Shown in pieces: positions 1-7,239 of a stretch of 11,377 nt of DNA. The notes beneath the pieces were generated by a model. The model was not told the DNA's origin. It searched no databases and saw only the letters and a program-made list of their open reading frames with translations. The DNA is taken from contig DDTL01000052.1 in the NCBI GenBank assembly GCA_002344345.1, positions 1 to 11,377 on the forward strand, in the 5' to 3' direction. Numbering within the stretch: position 1 is the stretch's first letter; each line of letters opens with the position of its first letter. This stretch comes from Saprospiraceae bacterium UBA2365. Its GTDB lineage: Bacteria > Bacteroidota > Bacteroidia > Chitinophagales > Saprospiraceae. The position numbers were made by a program, and so were the translations under genes.

Positions 1-50
1 TTTATAAGGAATAGTATAATAATTTTAAAATATAATAAATTTAAAAAGAT

Positions 51-866
51 ATGAGTATATTTAATGATTTCAAAAAGATTTTATTTGGAGCCAAAGCTGT
101 TGTAAAAAATGCTGCTGAACCTCCTGTGGTACAGGAGCCGGTGAAAGAAGATAAACCAGCCGTTGAGACCAGGGAAGATCTGGTAGCTGAAAGTGAGCGA
201 ATTCTGCAAAGTCTGAAGGAAGAGTATCAGGATAAACCTGAACCCAAGAAGGAAGGTGCTGCTGAGAGTGCAAAGGAAATATGGGATAAAACGAAAGAAA
301 AAGCGAAAGACATCGCTGAAGATATAAAGGAGAGTGAACTCTATCAGAAAACTGCGGAGACTGCAGAAAAATTTGGCGACGCTATTCTTGATACCGGTGA
401 GAAGTTTTATGGAAAAACGAAGGAATTTATGGAAGGGCCGGGAAAAGAGATGGCAGAAAAAGCTAAGGATATTTCTGAAGATGTCGGGGAAAAGATCATG
501 TCAGCAGGAAAAACGGTGCTTGGTAAAGCAAAAGACTTTTTTGAGGAGGCAGGTGAAAAATTGGAACAAACGATTAAAAAAGCTGATGAATTCGCTGCTG
601 AAGAAAAAGCTAAGCCAAAATCTGAATGGGCAGAAAATCCGGTAGATCTCAAAAAATCGACTTTAGAAGGTAAAGATAGCTTTTTTGAGAAAGCGGCAAG
701 ATATGCAGATGGAGATTTTGGTAAAGATGTTGAAATCATCCCGCCAAGCACTCAAAAGGACAAAAAAATTGAACCTGTGGAACTGCCTGGAATGGATGAT
801 AAGGATGAGGATGGAGATGCTTTAATTGATGATGCTGAAGTGGTGGATGGCGACCCTAAAGCTTAA
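51..866 (+). CDS. Charged amphipathic-helix protein (LEA/YtxH-like) with Asp-rich C-terminus
   Basis: A 271-residue protein of unproven function. There is no signal peptide and no clear membrane segment. A short hydrophobic N-terminus (about residues 1-20) is followed by a Pro/Glu/Lys linker. A long Lys/Glu/Ala-rich helical region (about 70-190) has degenerate 11-22-residue periodicity: KAKDIAEDIKE (84-94) recurs as KAKDISEDVGE (137-147), and GEKFYGKTKEF (116-126) resembles GKTVLGKAKDF (153-163). This is the style of group 3 LEA and YtxH-like proteins. The C-terminus (249-268) is strongly acidic and contains DKDEDGD, which resembles a calcium-binding D-x-D-x-DG loop. The ATG at 51 follows an A-rich stretch, as is usual in Bacteroidota. 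A 110-bp AT-rich gap separates it from the sigma factor gene, so co-transcription is uncertain. A stress-protective or envelope-associated role is only inferred from composition. Confidence 0.8.
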   Translation: MSIFNDFKKILFGAKAVVKNAAEPPVVQEPVKEDKPAVETREDLVAESERILQSLKEEYQDKPEPKKEGAAESAKEIWDKTKEKAKDIAEDIKESELYQKTAETAEKFGDAILDTGEKFYGKTKEFMEGPGKEMAEKAKDISEDVGEKIMSAGKTVLGKAKDFFEEAGEKLEQTIKKADEFAAEEKAKPKSEWAENPVDLKKSTLEGKDSFFEKAARYADGDFGKDVEIIPPSTQKDKKIEPVELPGMDDKDEDGDALIDDAEVVDGDPKA

Positions 867-976
867 TATATAAATTTTTTTTTAATATTTCAAAAAATTA
901 TTCTTTAAAATCAATTGCATCAGGCAGCGCAATAAATGATTTGATTATCTGTATTAAAAAAGCCTGACTAATAAAC

Positions 977-1510
977 ATGTCAGACAGGGAAATTATTTTA
1001 GGTTGTTTACAGAATGATAGAAACTATCAAAAGGTATTGTTTGATAAATACTCTGGTATTCTGATGACTGTTTGCAGGAGATATTTTCCGGATAATGCAT
1101 TAGCCGAGGATGCTTTGCAGGATGGTTTTATACGGATTTTTCAAAGCCTTAAACAGTTTAATTTTCAAGGATCATTTGAAGGATGGTTGAAGAAGGTGGT
1201 AGTCAATGTGGCGCTCAGAAAAATCCAGACTGAAAGAAAAGTCAGAGATTGGATGGAGTTATCTGCCGCCGAAAATAAAGAATTTCATTGTACTTCTATC
1301 GACAAACTGCAGGAAGAAGATATTCTGACAATGATCGGTATTCTACCTGTCGGATACCGAACCGTTTTTAATATGTATGTGATGGATGGTTTTTCACACA
1401 GGGAAATATCAGATGCTTTAAATATTACTGAGAGTACTTCCAGGTCACAACTCGTGAAGGCGCGGCAGATGCTGCAAAAAATGATAACAGAAACGAATGA
1501 ATCAGACTAA
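977..1510 (+). CDS. ECF-type RNA polymerase sigma factor
   Basis: This 177-residue protein has the two-domain layout of extracytoplasmic-function sigma-70 factors, which direct RNA polymerase to a specific set of promoters. Region 2 spans about residues 10-75 and includes the typical segment AEDALQDGFIRIFQSL followed by FEGWLKKVVVNVALRK, the core-binding and -10-recognition part. Region 4 spans about 115-170, with LPVGYRTVFNMYVMDGFSHREI and a helix-turn-helix (ISDALNITESTSRSQLVKAR) that would bind the -35 element. The length is normal for the family. The start codon fits the start of region 2 well. The stop codon lies 2 nt before the next ATG, so the downstream membrane protein is almost certainly co-transcribed and is the likely regulator of this factor. 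The signal sensed and the regulon cannot be read from the window. Confidence 0.95.
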   Translation: MSDREIILGCLQNDRNYQKVLFDKYSGILMTVCRRYFPDNALAEDALQDGFIRIFQSLKQFNFQGSFEGWLKKVVVNVALRKIQTERKVRDWMELSAAENKEFHCTSIDKLQEEDILTMIGILPVGYRTVFNMYVMDGFSHREISDALNITESTSRSQLVKARQMLQKMITETNESD

Positions 1511-1512
1511 TT

Positions 1513-2802
1513 ATGGATCAATTTTTTAAGGACAAACTCGATCATTACCAATCTAAGGTTCCCCAAACAGCCTGGCAAGATCTGGAAGCCAGGTTGATAG
1601 AAGAACAAGGGAAGTCAAAGCCTTATTTGTGGATCATTCTGATCGCTTTGGTATTACTTACACTTGGTTACCTATTCTATTCAGACTTTTTTGCCGAAAA
1701 AGAAAAGGAACCGGTTGAACTTGAAAATAATGCCATCGCTTCCATAGACGCTTTTCCTACATCTTATCCTGTGAATTGCCTGAATGAGGTGAAAGTTCAA
1801 ACAAAAAGTAGCTTCGATCTGATGAACGGGGCATTACATCAAAACCATTCAGGAATTGGTGAAAACTTTTCAAATTTATTGGATATTAATAGGGTCCGGT
1901 ATACTGATTCTGACTTGATGGAACCAAATTCTGGTGTAACTGAAAACCTGAAAAGTCACGGATCACTCACATCTCCCCCGCAAACACTTCCTTATAAGGC
2001 CATGATTGACAGAAAAAGTGAATTGAAACTCTTATGGCCTGGCATCAATAATCATTGCTACTCCAATCCAAATCATTATTTTTTTGCTGAATTGAACGCA
2101 GGGATCGATTTTCCTTTTCAGAAGCTGGGAATTCAGCATTTTGCCTCTGAAAATCAACATTACCTGACTGAAAGAGCAGGAACTGAATTCGGGTCAGTAT
2201 CTTATAATGTGAACCTATTGGCAGGTTATATGCACCCTACAGGGTTGCTTGCCAAAACAGGGATACAATACGCCCAACTAAATGAGAAATTTTATTTTGT
2301 TAAACAGAATATGATTAAAATTCAAACCCAGATCACCATAGATACAATGTTCAACGAAGATGGTAGTTATAAAATTCACAGAGATACCACAACCATTGAG
2401 GTTATGGGAGAAGAAAAACTGACAACCAACAATCGTTTTAGTATGGTCGATGTTCCGGTTATTATGGGCTACCGCTATGCCGGTTCAAATTTTGGACTTG
2501 AATTTAATGCAGGACTTATTTTTAACATTTTGAACTATAGTTCGGGGCGAATTTTTGATGAAAGCATAGAACCCACTTATTATGGTGCAGATGGAAATGG
2601 TTATTTTTCCCCTTTTAAAACCCGGGTGGGATTATCCCTTTATGCTGGAGTCAGGTATATGACCGGATTTTATGGGAGTACTCAGTTCTATATCGAACCA
2701 AATTTGAGGTACTATTTTAATTCTTTTTCAAACAGCGATTACCCTTTGAGCCAAAAATATCTGGTTATGGGAATCAGTTCGGGAATGAAATATTTTTTCT
2801 GA
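1513..2802 (+). CDS. Putative anti-sigma partner: one-TM protein with beta-barrel-like C-terminal domain
   Basis: A 429-residue protein that starts 2 nt after the sigma factor gene. The first 36 residues, with FKDKLDHYQSKVPQTAWQDLEARL, resemble the short cytoplasmic N-terminus of Bacteroidota proteins encoded next to ECF sigma factors. One transmembrane helix follows (about 38-57, LWIILIALVLLTLGYLFY). After a low-complexity linker (about 60-190), the rest is rich in alternating aromatic/polar beta-strands (for example FFAELNAGIDF, VNLLAGYMHPTG, PVIMGYRYAGSNFGLEFNAGLIF, GLSLYAGVRYM, FYIEPNLRYYF) and ends in an aromatic residue (KYFF), as in PorT/OmpA-like outer-membrane barrels. I infer an inner-membrane regulator with a periplasmic barrel-like sensing domain. 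The alternative is an outer-membrane protein whose N-terminus was recruited for regulation. No enzyme motif is visible. Confidence 0.75.
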   Translation: MDQFFKDKLDHYQSKVPQTAWQDLEARLIEEQGKSKPYLWIILIALVLLTLGYLFYSDFFAEKEKEPVELENNAIASIDAFPTSYPVNCLNEVKVQTKSSFDLMNGALHQNHSGIGENFSNLLDINRVRYTDSDLMEPNSGVTENLKSHGSLTSPPQTLPYKAMIDRKSELKLLWPGINNHCYSNPNHYFFAELNAGIDFPFQKLGIQHFASENQHYLTERAGTEFGSVSYNVNLLAGYMHPTGLLAKTGIQYAQLNEKFYFVKQNMIKIQTQITIDTMFNEDGSYKIHRDTTTIEVMGEEKLTTNNRFSMVDVPVIMGYRYAGSNFGLEFNAGLIFNILNYSSGRIFDESIEPTYYGADGNGYFSPFKTRVGLSLYAGVRYMTGFYGSTQFYIEPNLRYYFNSFSNSDYPLSQKYLVMGISSGMKYFF

Positions 2803-2926
2803 TCCAGCGAATAAATGCCTGAACATAGCTCCATAATATCAGTATCTGAAACTGATTGAGATTTTCTATCCATTGGTTTAGCTAAGGTATCAGTTTTATC
2901 CACTCAACAAAATGCCTGAATTATTT

Positions 2927-3034
2927 GTCAAAACAAAATCCTGGTTTTTCATCCACGACTTTTAATTCCAGAGTTTGACTCAGGGTTTGCATTTGAGGAA
3001 AATTTGCCCGGCAATGACTGAATTTTGTTTTGAC
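2927..3034. repeat. Perfect 13-bp inverted repeat with an 82-bp spacer
   Basis: The left arm GTCAAAACAAAAT (2927-2939) is the exact reverse complement of the right arm ATTTTGTTTTGAC (3022-3034). The match stops at once on both sides. The arms lie wholly between two genes. The function is unknown; they could be footprints of a small non-autonomous element, protein-binding sites or chance in AT-rich DNA. Confidence 0.6.
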
Positions 3035-3086
3035 TTTTCTGCCTTACCCGACTTTGAGTATATTTACAAAATTCATCTGAGGGATT

Positions 3087-3130
3087 CTTCCCTTGAAATC
3101 ACACTTTAAAGGGAAGTAGTTATATATTTG
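3087..3130 (+). promoter_or_regulatory. Candidate promoter with overlapping hairpin/operator
   Basis: TATATTTG at 3123-3130 matches the Bacteroidota -7 consensus TAnnTTTG and lies 18 nt before the ATG at 3149. Only a weak -33 candidate (TTTA, 3105-3108, spacing shorter than usual) is present. Directly upstream, CTTCCCTT (3087-3094) and AAGGGAAG (3109-3116) form an 8-bp perfect inverted repeat, with three more pairs inside after one mismatch. The dyad covers the place where a -33 element should be, so it could be an operator. The -7 call is moderate and the operator role is inference. Confidence 0.4.
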
Positions 3131-3148
3131 TGAAATAAAAAAAAGTTT

Positions 3149-3670
3149 ATGGATTTCGTTTTGGATTTATTGAAAATTACAATTCCGGCATTGGTTGTTT
3201 TCCTTACTGTTTTCTACCTGATGAGAACGTATATTAAAGGTCAGATCAGTTTAAAGCATCTTGAAATTCAGGGAGAATTGCAAAAAAAAGAAAGTCAGAC
3301 ATTCCCCTTGCGCCTGCAGGCTTACGAAAGGATCATCCTGATGTGTGAAAGGCTTTCCCTGGATCAAATGTTGCTTAGATTAAGATCAAAGGAAATGAGT
3401 GTTTCAGACCTGAAAAATGTGCTGATCCTTGCTGTAAATCAGGAGTTTGAACATAACATAGCACAGCAACTTTACGTATCTGTGACACTTTGGCAGATCA
3501 TCAAAACAAGCAAGGATCAATTGATAGAACTAGTTGCACTGGCTGCCAATGAATCTGAATCCCAGGACGCACTTTCATACAGCAATAATTTATTAAAGCA
3601 TATTAGTCAGAGTAATCCCATCGACACAGCAAAAAAAGCCGCTATCAAAGAAGCTCAGTCGTTTTTTTGA
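3149..3670 (+). CDS. Conserved membrane-anchored protein (DUF7935-like)
   Basis: A 173-residue protein with one N-terminal hydrophobic helix (about 5-26), followed by a basic stretch and a helical cytoplasmic region. Its most recognisable part is PLRLQAYERIILMCERL (53-69), a pattern I associate with a conserved, uncharacterised Bacteroidota family of about this size (DUF7935 as I recall it; the name needs checking). A second conserved-looking stretch is NQEFEHNIAQQLYVSVTLWQII (97-118). The C-terminus is Ala/Lys-rich and ends in FF. No catalytic motif is visible and the function is unknown. It appears to be transcribed alone: 346 bp of non-coding DNA lies upstream and 161 bp downstream, and a TATATTTG element sits 18 nt before the start. 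Confidence 0.85.
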   Translation: MDFVLDLLKITIPALVVFLTVFYLMRTYIKGQISLKHLEIQGELQKKESQTFPLRLQAYERIILMCERLSLDQMLLRLRSKEMSVSDLKNVLILAVNQEFEHNIAQQLYVSVTLWQIIKTSKDQLIELVALAANESESQDALSYSNNLLKHISQSNPIDTAKKAAIKEAQSFF

Positions 3671-3831
3671 AAAAGAACAATTAGCAGGAAAATCTGATTC
3701 AGCTCAATTTTTTGCGCTTGATTTTTGTTTCGATGTTTTGGTTCCAGGATATCTGCAATATCTCTGATTCAAATTCTAATATGGATTTTTTTAAATGGAT
3801 TGAATTTTGACATTTTTTAATACAAATAATT

Positions 3832-4596
3832 ATGACAAAGCACCTTATTCTCAGATTTTCATATATGTTGACAGTGTTATCTATACTGTTTTTGACATCC
3901 TGTTATACTTTATATCAACCTGTAAAATCTGATGGTTCATATGTCAGAATAGACCACAGGATTACCGGCGAGAGCGAGGCCATCAATATGCTGATCAAAC
4001 CTTACAAACAGCAATTGGAAAGTGAAATGAATACAGTCCTGGCCATGATCGGGACAGAACTTAACCGTCAGAAACCTGAATCAACTTTAGGTAATTTGGT
4101 CGCTGATATCTTGCTGGTAAAAGCGGCTGAAATAAGCGGCAAAAAAGTTGATTTTGCCATTCAAAATTATGGAGGCCTGCGGATAGGCCAAATACCAGCC
4201 GGCCCTATCACCAAGGGAAAAGTTTTCGAATTAATGCCTTTTGAAAATTATTTGATGGTAGTGGAAGTTCCCGGGAGTGATTTGGTACAATTTGCTAAAA
4301 AAATGATAGAATATGGAGGCTGGCCAGTTAGCGAAGGGATCAAAATTACCGGGAAAGGCCAGGAATTGGATGGTCTTGAGATAGGTGGACAACCTATAAT
4401 TGCTGATAAAATATATACTGTAGCAATGCCCGATTATATAGCAGACGGAGGAGACAACTGCATTTATTTTGTGGGAAAGCCCCGTATCAATACCGGAGAG
4501 TTGATCAGGGATGTCTTGGTAAAATGGTTTGAAGATCAAGGTAAATCCGGAGATATTATCCGGGGAAAACTCGATGGACGATTTATATTAAATTAA
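3832..4596 (+). CDS. Lipoprotein with 5'-nucleotidase C-terminal domain
   Basis: A 254-residue lipoprotein. The N-terminus has a hydrophobic signal ending in LTSC, with Cys24 as the likely lipidated residue, so the protein should sit on the periplasmic or outer-membrane face. The remainder matches the 5'-nucleotidase C-terminal domain (the substrate-binding half of UshA/NT5E-type enzymes): STLGNLVADILL (84-95), NYGGLR (112-117), the ITKGKVFELMPFENYL segment (126-141) and DYIADGGDN (201-209). In the family the Asn/Gly/Arg and aromatic residues of these motifs hold the nucleoside base. The metallophosphatase domain that normally precedes this domain in the same chain is missing here and is encoded by the next gene, 113 bp downstream on the same strand. 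The two products probably act together in hydrolysing extracytoplasmic nucleotides; physical association is inference. Confidence 0.9.
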   Translation: MTKHLILRFSYMLTVLSILFLTSCYTLYQPVKSDGSYVRIDHRITGESEAINMLIKPYKQQLESEMNTVLAMIGTELNRQKPESTLGNLVADILLVKAAEISGKKVDFAIQNYGGLRIGQIPAGPITKGKVFELMPFENYLMVVEVPGSDLVQFAKKMIEYGGWPVSEGIKITGKGQELDGLEIGGQPIIADKIYTVAMPDYIADGGDNCIYFVGKPRINTGELIRDVLVKWFEDQGKSGDIIRGKLDGRFILN

Positions 4597-4709
4597 TTCT
4601 GAATAACTTATCAGTCAAGAAATGATCCTGTTTGTTCCAAAGGATATTTTCCATAACATCTGCACTTTTTTTGGATAGTGAAGCGGGATAAAAATTAAAT
4701 GGAAGCATT

Positions 4710-5624
4710 ATGAGAAAAAGAAGTTTGATTAATCTGGGAGTAATATTATCTCTGATCCTGACCACCGCAGTTTATTCACTTGGGCAGACTGTTCAGGATA
4801 AGTACATCAAAATCACTATATTACATACAAATGATACGCATTCCAGGATCGAACCTTTTCCGATGGATGGCAGTCGTAATCAGGGACTCGGTGGTGTTGC
4901 CAAAAGAGCTGAAGTTATACGAAACATCAGAGAAGAAAATGAGCATGTTTTACTCCTGGATGCAGGCGATTATTTTCAGGGTACACCTTATTTTAATTTC
5001 TATTCGGGGGAACTGGAAATTATGCTTATGAATGAACTTGGTTATGAAGTCGCAACCATTGGAAATCATGAGTTTGATCTTGGATTGGACAATCTTGCCA
5101 GGCAATTGGGCAAAGCAAAATTTCAGATCGTAAATGCCAATTACGGAATAGAAGATACTCCGCTTGAAGGGATTCTTAAACCATATACTATTATTCGAAA
5201 AGGTCCGATAAGGATTGGGGTTTTTGGCCTTGGCGTTGAGATGCGGGGGTTGGTTCCTGAGAAATTTATTGGAAATACAATCTACAATGACCCTGTTTTA
5301 GCGGCTAATGAAACTGCAGCCTACCTCAAAAATGAAGAAAAATGCGATTATGTGATCTGTCTTTCACATCTTGGTCTTGAATATGATGATGCCACCGCAT
5401 CTGACCTTGTTATAGCAAAAAACTCTCAAAACATTGATTTGGTGATTGGTGGGCATACACATAGTTTTTTGAATGAACCAATAAGGGTCATGAACGCAAT
5501 CGGAAAAGAAGTATTGATCAACCATGCAGGTTGGGGCGGGATAATTTTAGGAAGAATAGATGTGTTTTTTGAGCCTAAAACCCTCAATAAATGGTTTAAG
5601 AGTGAGAATATCAAAATTGATTGA
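4710..5624 (+). CDS. Secreted metallophosphatase (5'-nucleotidase N-terminal domain)
   Basis: A 304-residue calcineurin-like phosphoesterase of the UshA/5'-nucleotidase type with an N-terminal secretion signal (hydrophobic core about 8-22; cleavage near Gly25-Gln26). The di-metal site motifs occur in the expected order: TNDTH (40-44), DAGDYFQGTP (84-93), GNHEFD (118-123), the conserved SH pair (219-220) and GGHTH (247-251). All metal ligands appear intact, so the enzyme should be active. The chain ends shortly after the catalytic domain, where one-chain homologues continue into the nucleotide-binding domain; that domain is the product of the gene just upstream. The likely substrates are nucleotide monophosphates or related phosphoesters in the periplasm. 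No terminator is seen in the 113-bp gap upstream, so both genes may share a transcript. Confidence 0.93.
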   Translation: MRKRSLINLGVILSLILTTAVYSLGQTVQDKYIKITILHTNDTHSRIEPFPMDGSRNQGLGGVAKRAEVIRNIREENEHVLLLDAGDYFQGTPYFNFYSGELEIMLMNELGYEVATIGNHEFDLGLDNLARQLGKAKFQIVNANYGIEDTPLEGILKPYTIIRKGPIRIGVFGLGVEMRGLVPEKFIGNTIYNDPVLAANETAAYLKNEEKCDYVICLSHLGLEYDDATASDLVIAKNSQNIDLVIGGHTHSFLNEPIRVMNAIGKEVLINHAGWGGIILGRIDVFFEPKTLNKWFKSENIKID

Positions 5625-5729
5625 GTGGTAACTATCTCTTAATTTTTTGACGCTTAAATCCTTTTATATTATGATTGATTTTATACATTATAGAGTCAAT
5701 AATTCATGATAATTTAATGAAAGTTTTTA

Positions 5730-5737
5730 TATTTTTG
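5730..5737 (+). promoter_or_regulatory. Candidate -7 element upstream of dnaA
   Basis: TATTTTTG fits TAnnTTTG and lies in the 203-bp AT-rich gap before dnaA, implying a 5' leader of roughly 80 nt. No convincing TTTG -33 element is present at the usual spacing. The leader contains GGAGG (5760-5764) about 60 nt before the start, too far to act as a ribosome site, within a small AGGA/TCCT dyad. No run of DnaA boxes was found here. Confidence 0.35.
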
Positions 5738-5827
5738 TGATTCGAAAAACAATAGAATAGGAGGTTCATCCTTTGTTTTAAAGTAAAAGAATTTTAATCG
5801 TTTAATAAAAATCAAGCTGAAGATCCG

Positions 5828-7225
5828 ATGATGCTCACGCATGAAAAAGTTTGGACTAAATGTTTAAAGACGATTGCTGAGCATGTCACTCCTCAGGCTT
5901 ATAAAACTTGGTTTGAGCCTGTCAAACCAATTGGATTGAACAATGATTCCTTATTGATCAGAGTTCCGAATAAATTTTTCTTTGAATGGTTGGAGCAACA
6001 TTACATCGATCTGTTAAAATTGGCTATCAGTAAAGAACTTGGACCCAAAGGCAGGTTGGAATACCAGATTTTTGTTGAGAACCATCGCGATATCAAAGGG
6101 AATACCATTGAAGCCATGCGAAAAAAAGGAGAAGCCCTGCATGCTTCTCAAAAAGCTGGAATTGATCCTGCTTTGAAGGATTTTATGTTTAGTTCCGAGT
6201 TGAAACCTGAATACACTTTTGAAAATTTTATCGTGGGCACTTGTAATAAACTTGCCAGGAACGCAGGGATAGCCATTGCAAAGAACCCGGGTAAAACCGC
6301 ATTTAATCCACTGATCATCCATGGTGGCGTAGGCCTCGGTAAAACACACCTGGCTCATGCCATTGGCAATGAAACACTGAAAAACTTTCCTGATAAAAGG
6401 GTTTTGTACACGAATACTGAGCGGTTTACAAATCAAATCGTTCAGGCCTTGAAGAATAATGTGATGTACGATTTCATCCATTATTATCAACTCATTGATC
6501 TCTTGATCATCGATGATATTCAGTTTTTGGATGGCAGAAAAAAAACCCAGGAAATATTCTTCAATATTTTCAATTACCTCCACCAATATGATAAACAGAT
6601 CATCATCACTTCTGACAGAGCGCCTAAAGATCTTGAAGGGATTCAGGATCGATTGATTTCCAGGTTTAAATGGGGGTTGACGACTGACCTGCAGGTTCCC
6701 GATGTTGAAACGAGGATAGCTATACTGGAAGCGAAAATGAATCAGAAAGGGGTGGAAATGTCACATGATGTTATAGATCTGATCAGTCAGAATATAAAAA
6801 GCAGTATAAGAGAATTGGAAGGTGTTTTGGTTAGCCTGATTGCAACTTCTGCACTTACAGAGCATGAAATTGACCTGAATCTCACCAATCAGGTGATCGA
6901 AAGTTTTGTGAATCATATTCAAAAAGAGATCACCGTCGAAAATATCCAAAAGTTGGTAGCAGATTACTTCAGTATTCCGGTGGAAGATCTAAGGAAAAAA
7001 AGCAGAAAACGTGAAGTGGTTGTTGCCAGACAATTATCTATGTACTTCGCAAAGGAATTTACTTCGGAATCCTTAAAAAATATTGGAGAGTTTTTTGCCA
7101 AGGATCACTCGACAGTTTTATATTCTCATAAAGCGGTCAGAGATATGATGGATACAGATACAGGTTTTAAAGACATAGTAGAAAAGCTGAAAAGGCAGGT
7201 CGAATTCAGCTTAAATTCGAATTGA
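5828..7225 (+). CDS. dnaA: Chromosomal replication initiator protein DnaA
   Basis: DnaA binds DnaA boxes at oriC, melts the origin and helps load the replicative helicase. The 465-residue chain has all four domains: domain I (about 1-85; WFEPVKPIGLNND region), a short domain II linker (about 86-125), the AAA+ domain III (about 126-345) and DNA-binding domain IV (about 365-465). Visible motifs are Walker A GGVGLGKT (166-173), Walker B LLIIDD (225-230), sensor 1 ITSDRAP (260-266), the box VII arginine in SRF (278-280), sensor 2 SIRELEG (326-332) and the signature KDHSTVLYSHKAV (425-437). Two ATG codons are adjacent (5828 and 5831) and either may be used. Domain IV seems one residue shorter than usual just before DHSTV. 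No dnaN, recF or gyrB is adjacent. The gene converges with the EI24-like gene, with 8 bp between their stop codons. Confidence 0.98.
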   Translation: MMLTHEKVWTKCLKTIAEHVTPQAYKTWFEPVKPIGLNNDSLLIRVPNKFFFEWLEQHYIDLLKLAISKELGPKGRLEYQIFVENHRDIKGNTIEAMRKKGEALHASQKAGIDPALKDFMFSSELKPEYTFENFIVGTCNKLARNAGIAIAKNPGKTAFNPLIIHGGVGLGKTHLAHAIGNETLKNFPDKRVLYTNTERFTNQIVQALKNNVMYDFIHYYQLIDLLIIDDIQFLDGRKKTQEIFFNIFNYLHQYDKQIIITSDRAPKDLEGIQDRLISRFKWGLTTDLQVPDVETRIAILEAKMNQKGVEMSHDVIDLISQNIKSSIRELEGVLVSLIATSALTEHEIDLNLTNQVIESFVNHIQKEITVENIQKLVADYFSIPVEDLRKKSRKREVVVARQLSMYFAKEFTSESLKNIGEFFAKDHSTVLYSHKAVRDMMDTDTGFKDIVEKLKRQVEFSLNSN

Positions 7226-7239
7226 ATTGAAAATCAATT
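7225..7239. terminator. Weak AT-rich hairpin between convergent genes
   Basis: AATTGA (7225-7230) and TCAATT (7234-7239) form a perfect 6-bp stem with a 3-nt loop exactly at the junction of the convergent dnaA and EI24-like genes, overlapping both stop regions. The stem is AT-only apart from one G-C pair, and the following T-run is short, so termination strength is doubtful. Confidence 0.3.

Larger units (their letters stand above)
2803..3148. other. 346-bp intergenic region with no gene
   Basis: No reading frame of convincing length or composition is present on either strand. The stretch holds a 13-bp inverted repeat with a long spacer, a hairpin just upstream of the next gene with a TATATTTG element, and one isolated DnaA-box-like 9-mer (TTATCCACT, 2896-2904, one mismatch to TTATCCACA). 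No terminator hairpin with a T-run is seen directly after the preceding gene. Confidence 0.7.

Noticed and set aside
407..751. 114-codon frame antisense to the first gene
   Set aside because: It is a mirror of a Lys/Glu/Ala-rich coding region, giving a Ser/Phe-rich low-complexity product, and is typical of a shadow frame.
2896..2904. DnaA-box-like TTATCCACT
   Set aside because: It is a single 8-of-9 match about 2.9 kb from dnaA with no neighbours. One such match is expected by chance, so it is not called as an origin.
6014..6586. 190-codon frame antisense to dnaA
   Set aside because: It lies entirely inside dnaA, which has unambiguous motifs throughout. The antisense product has no recognisable domain and is a shadow.
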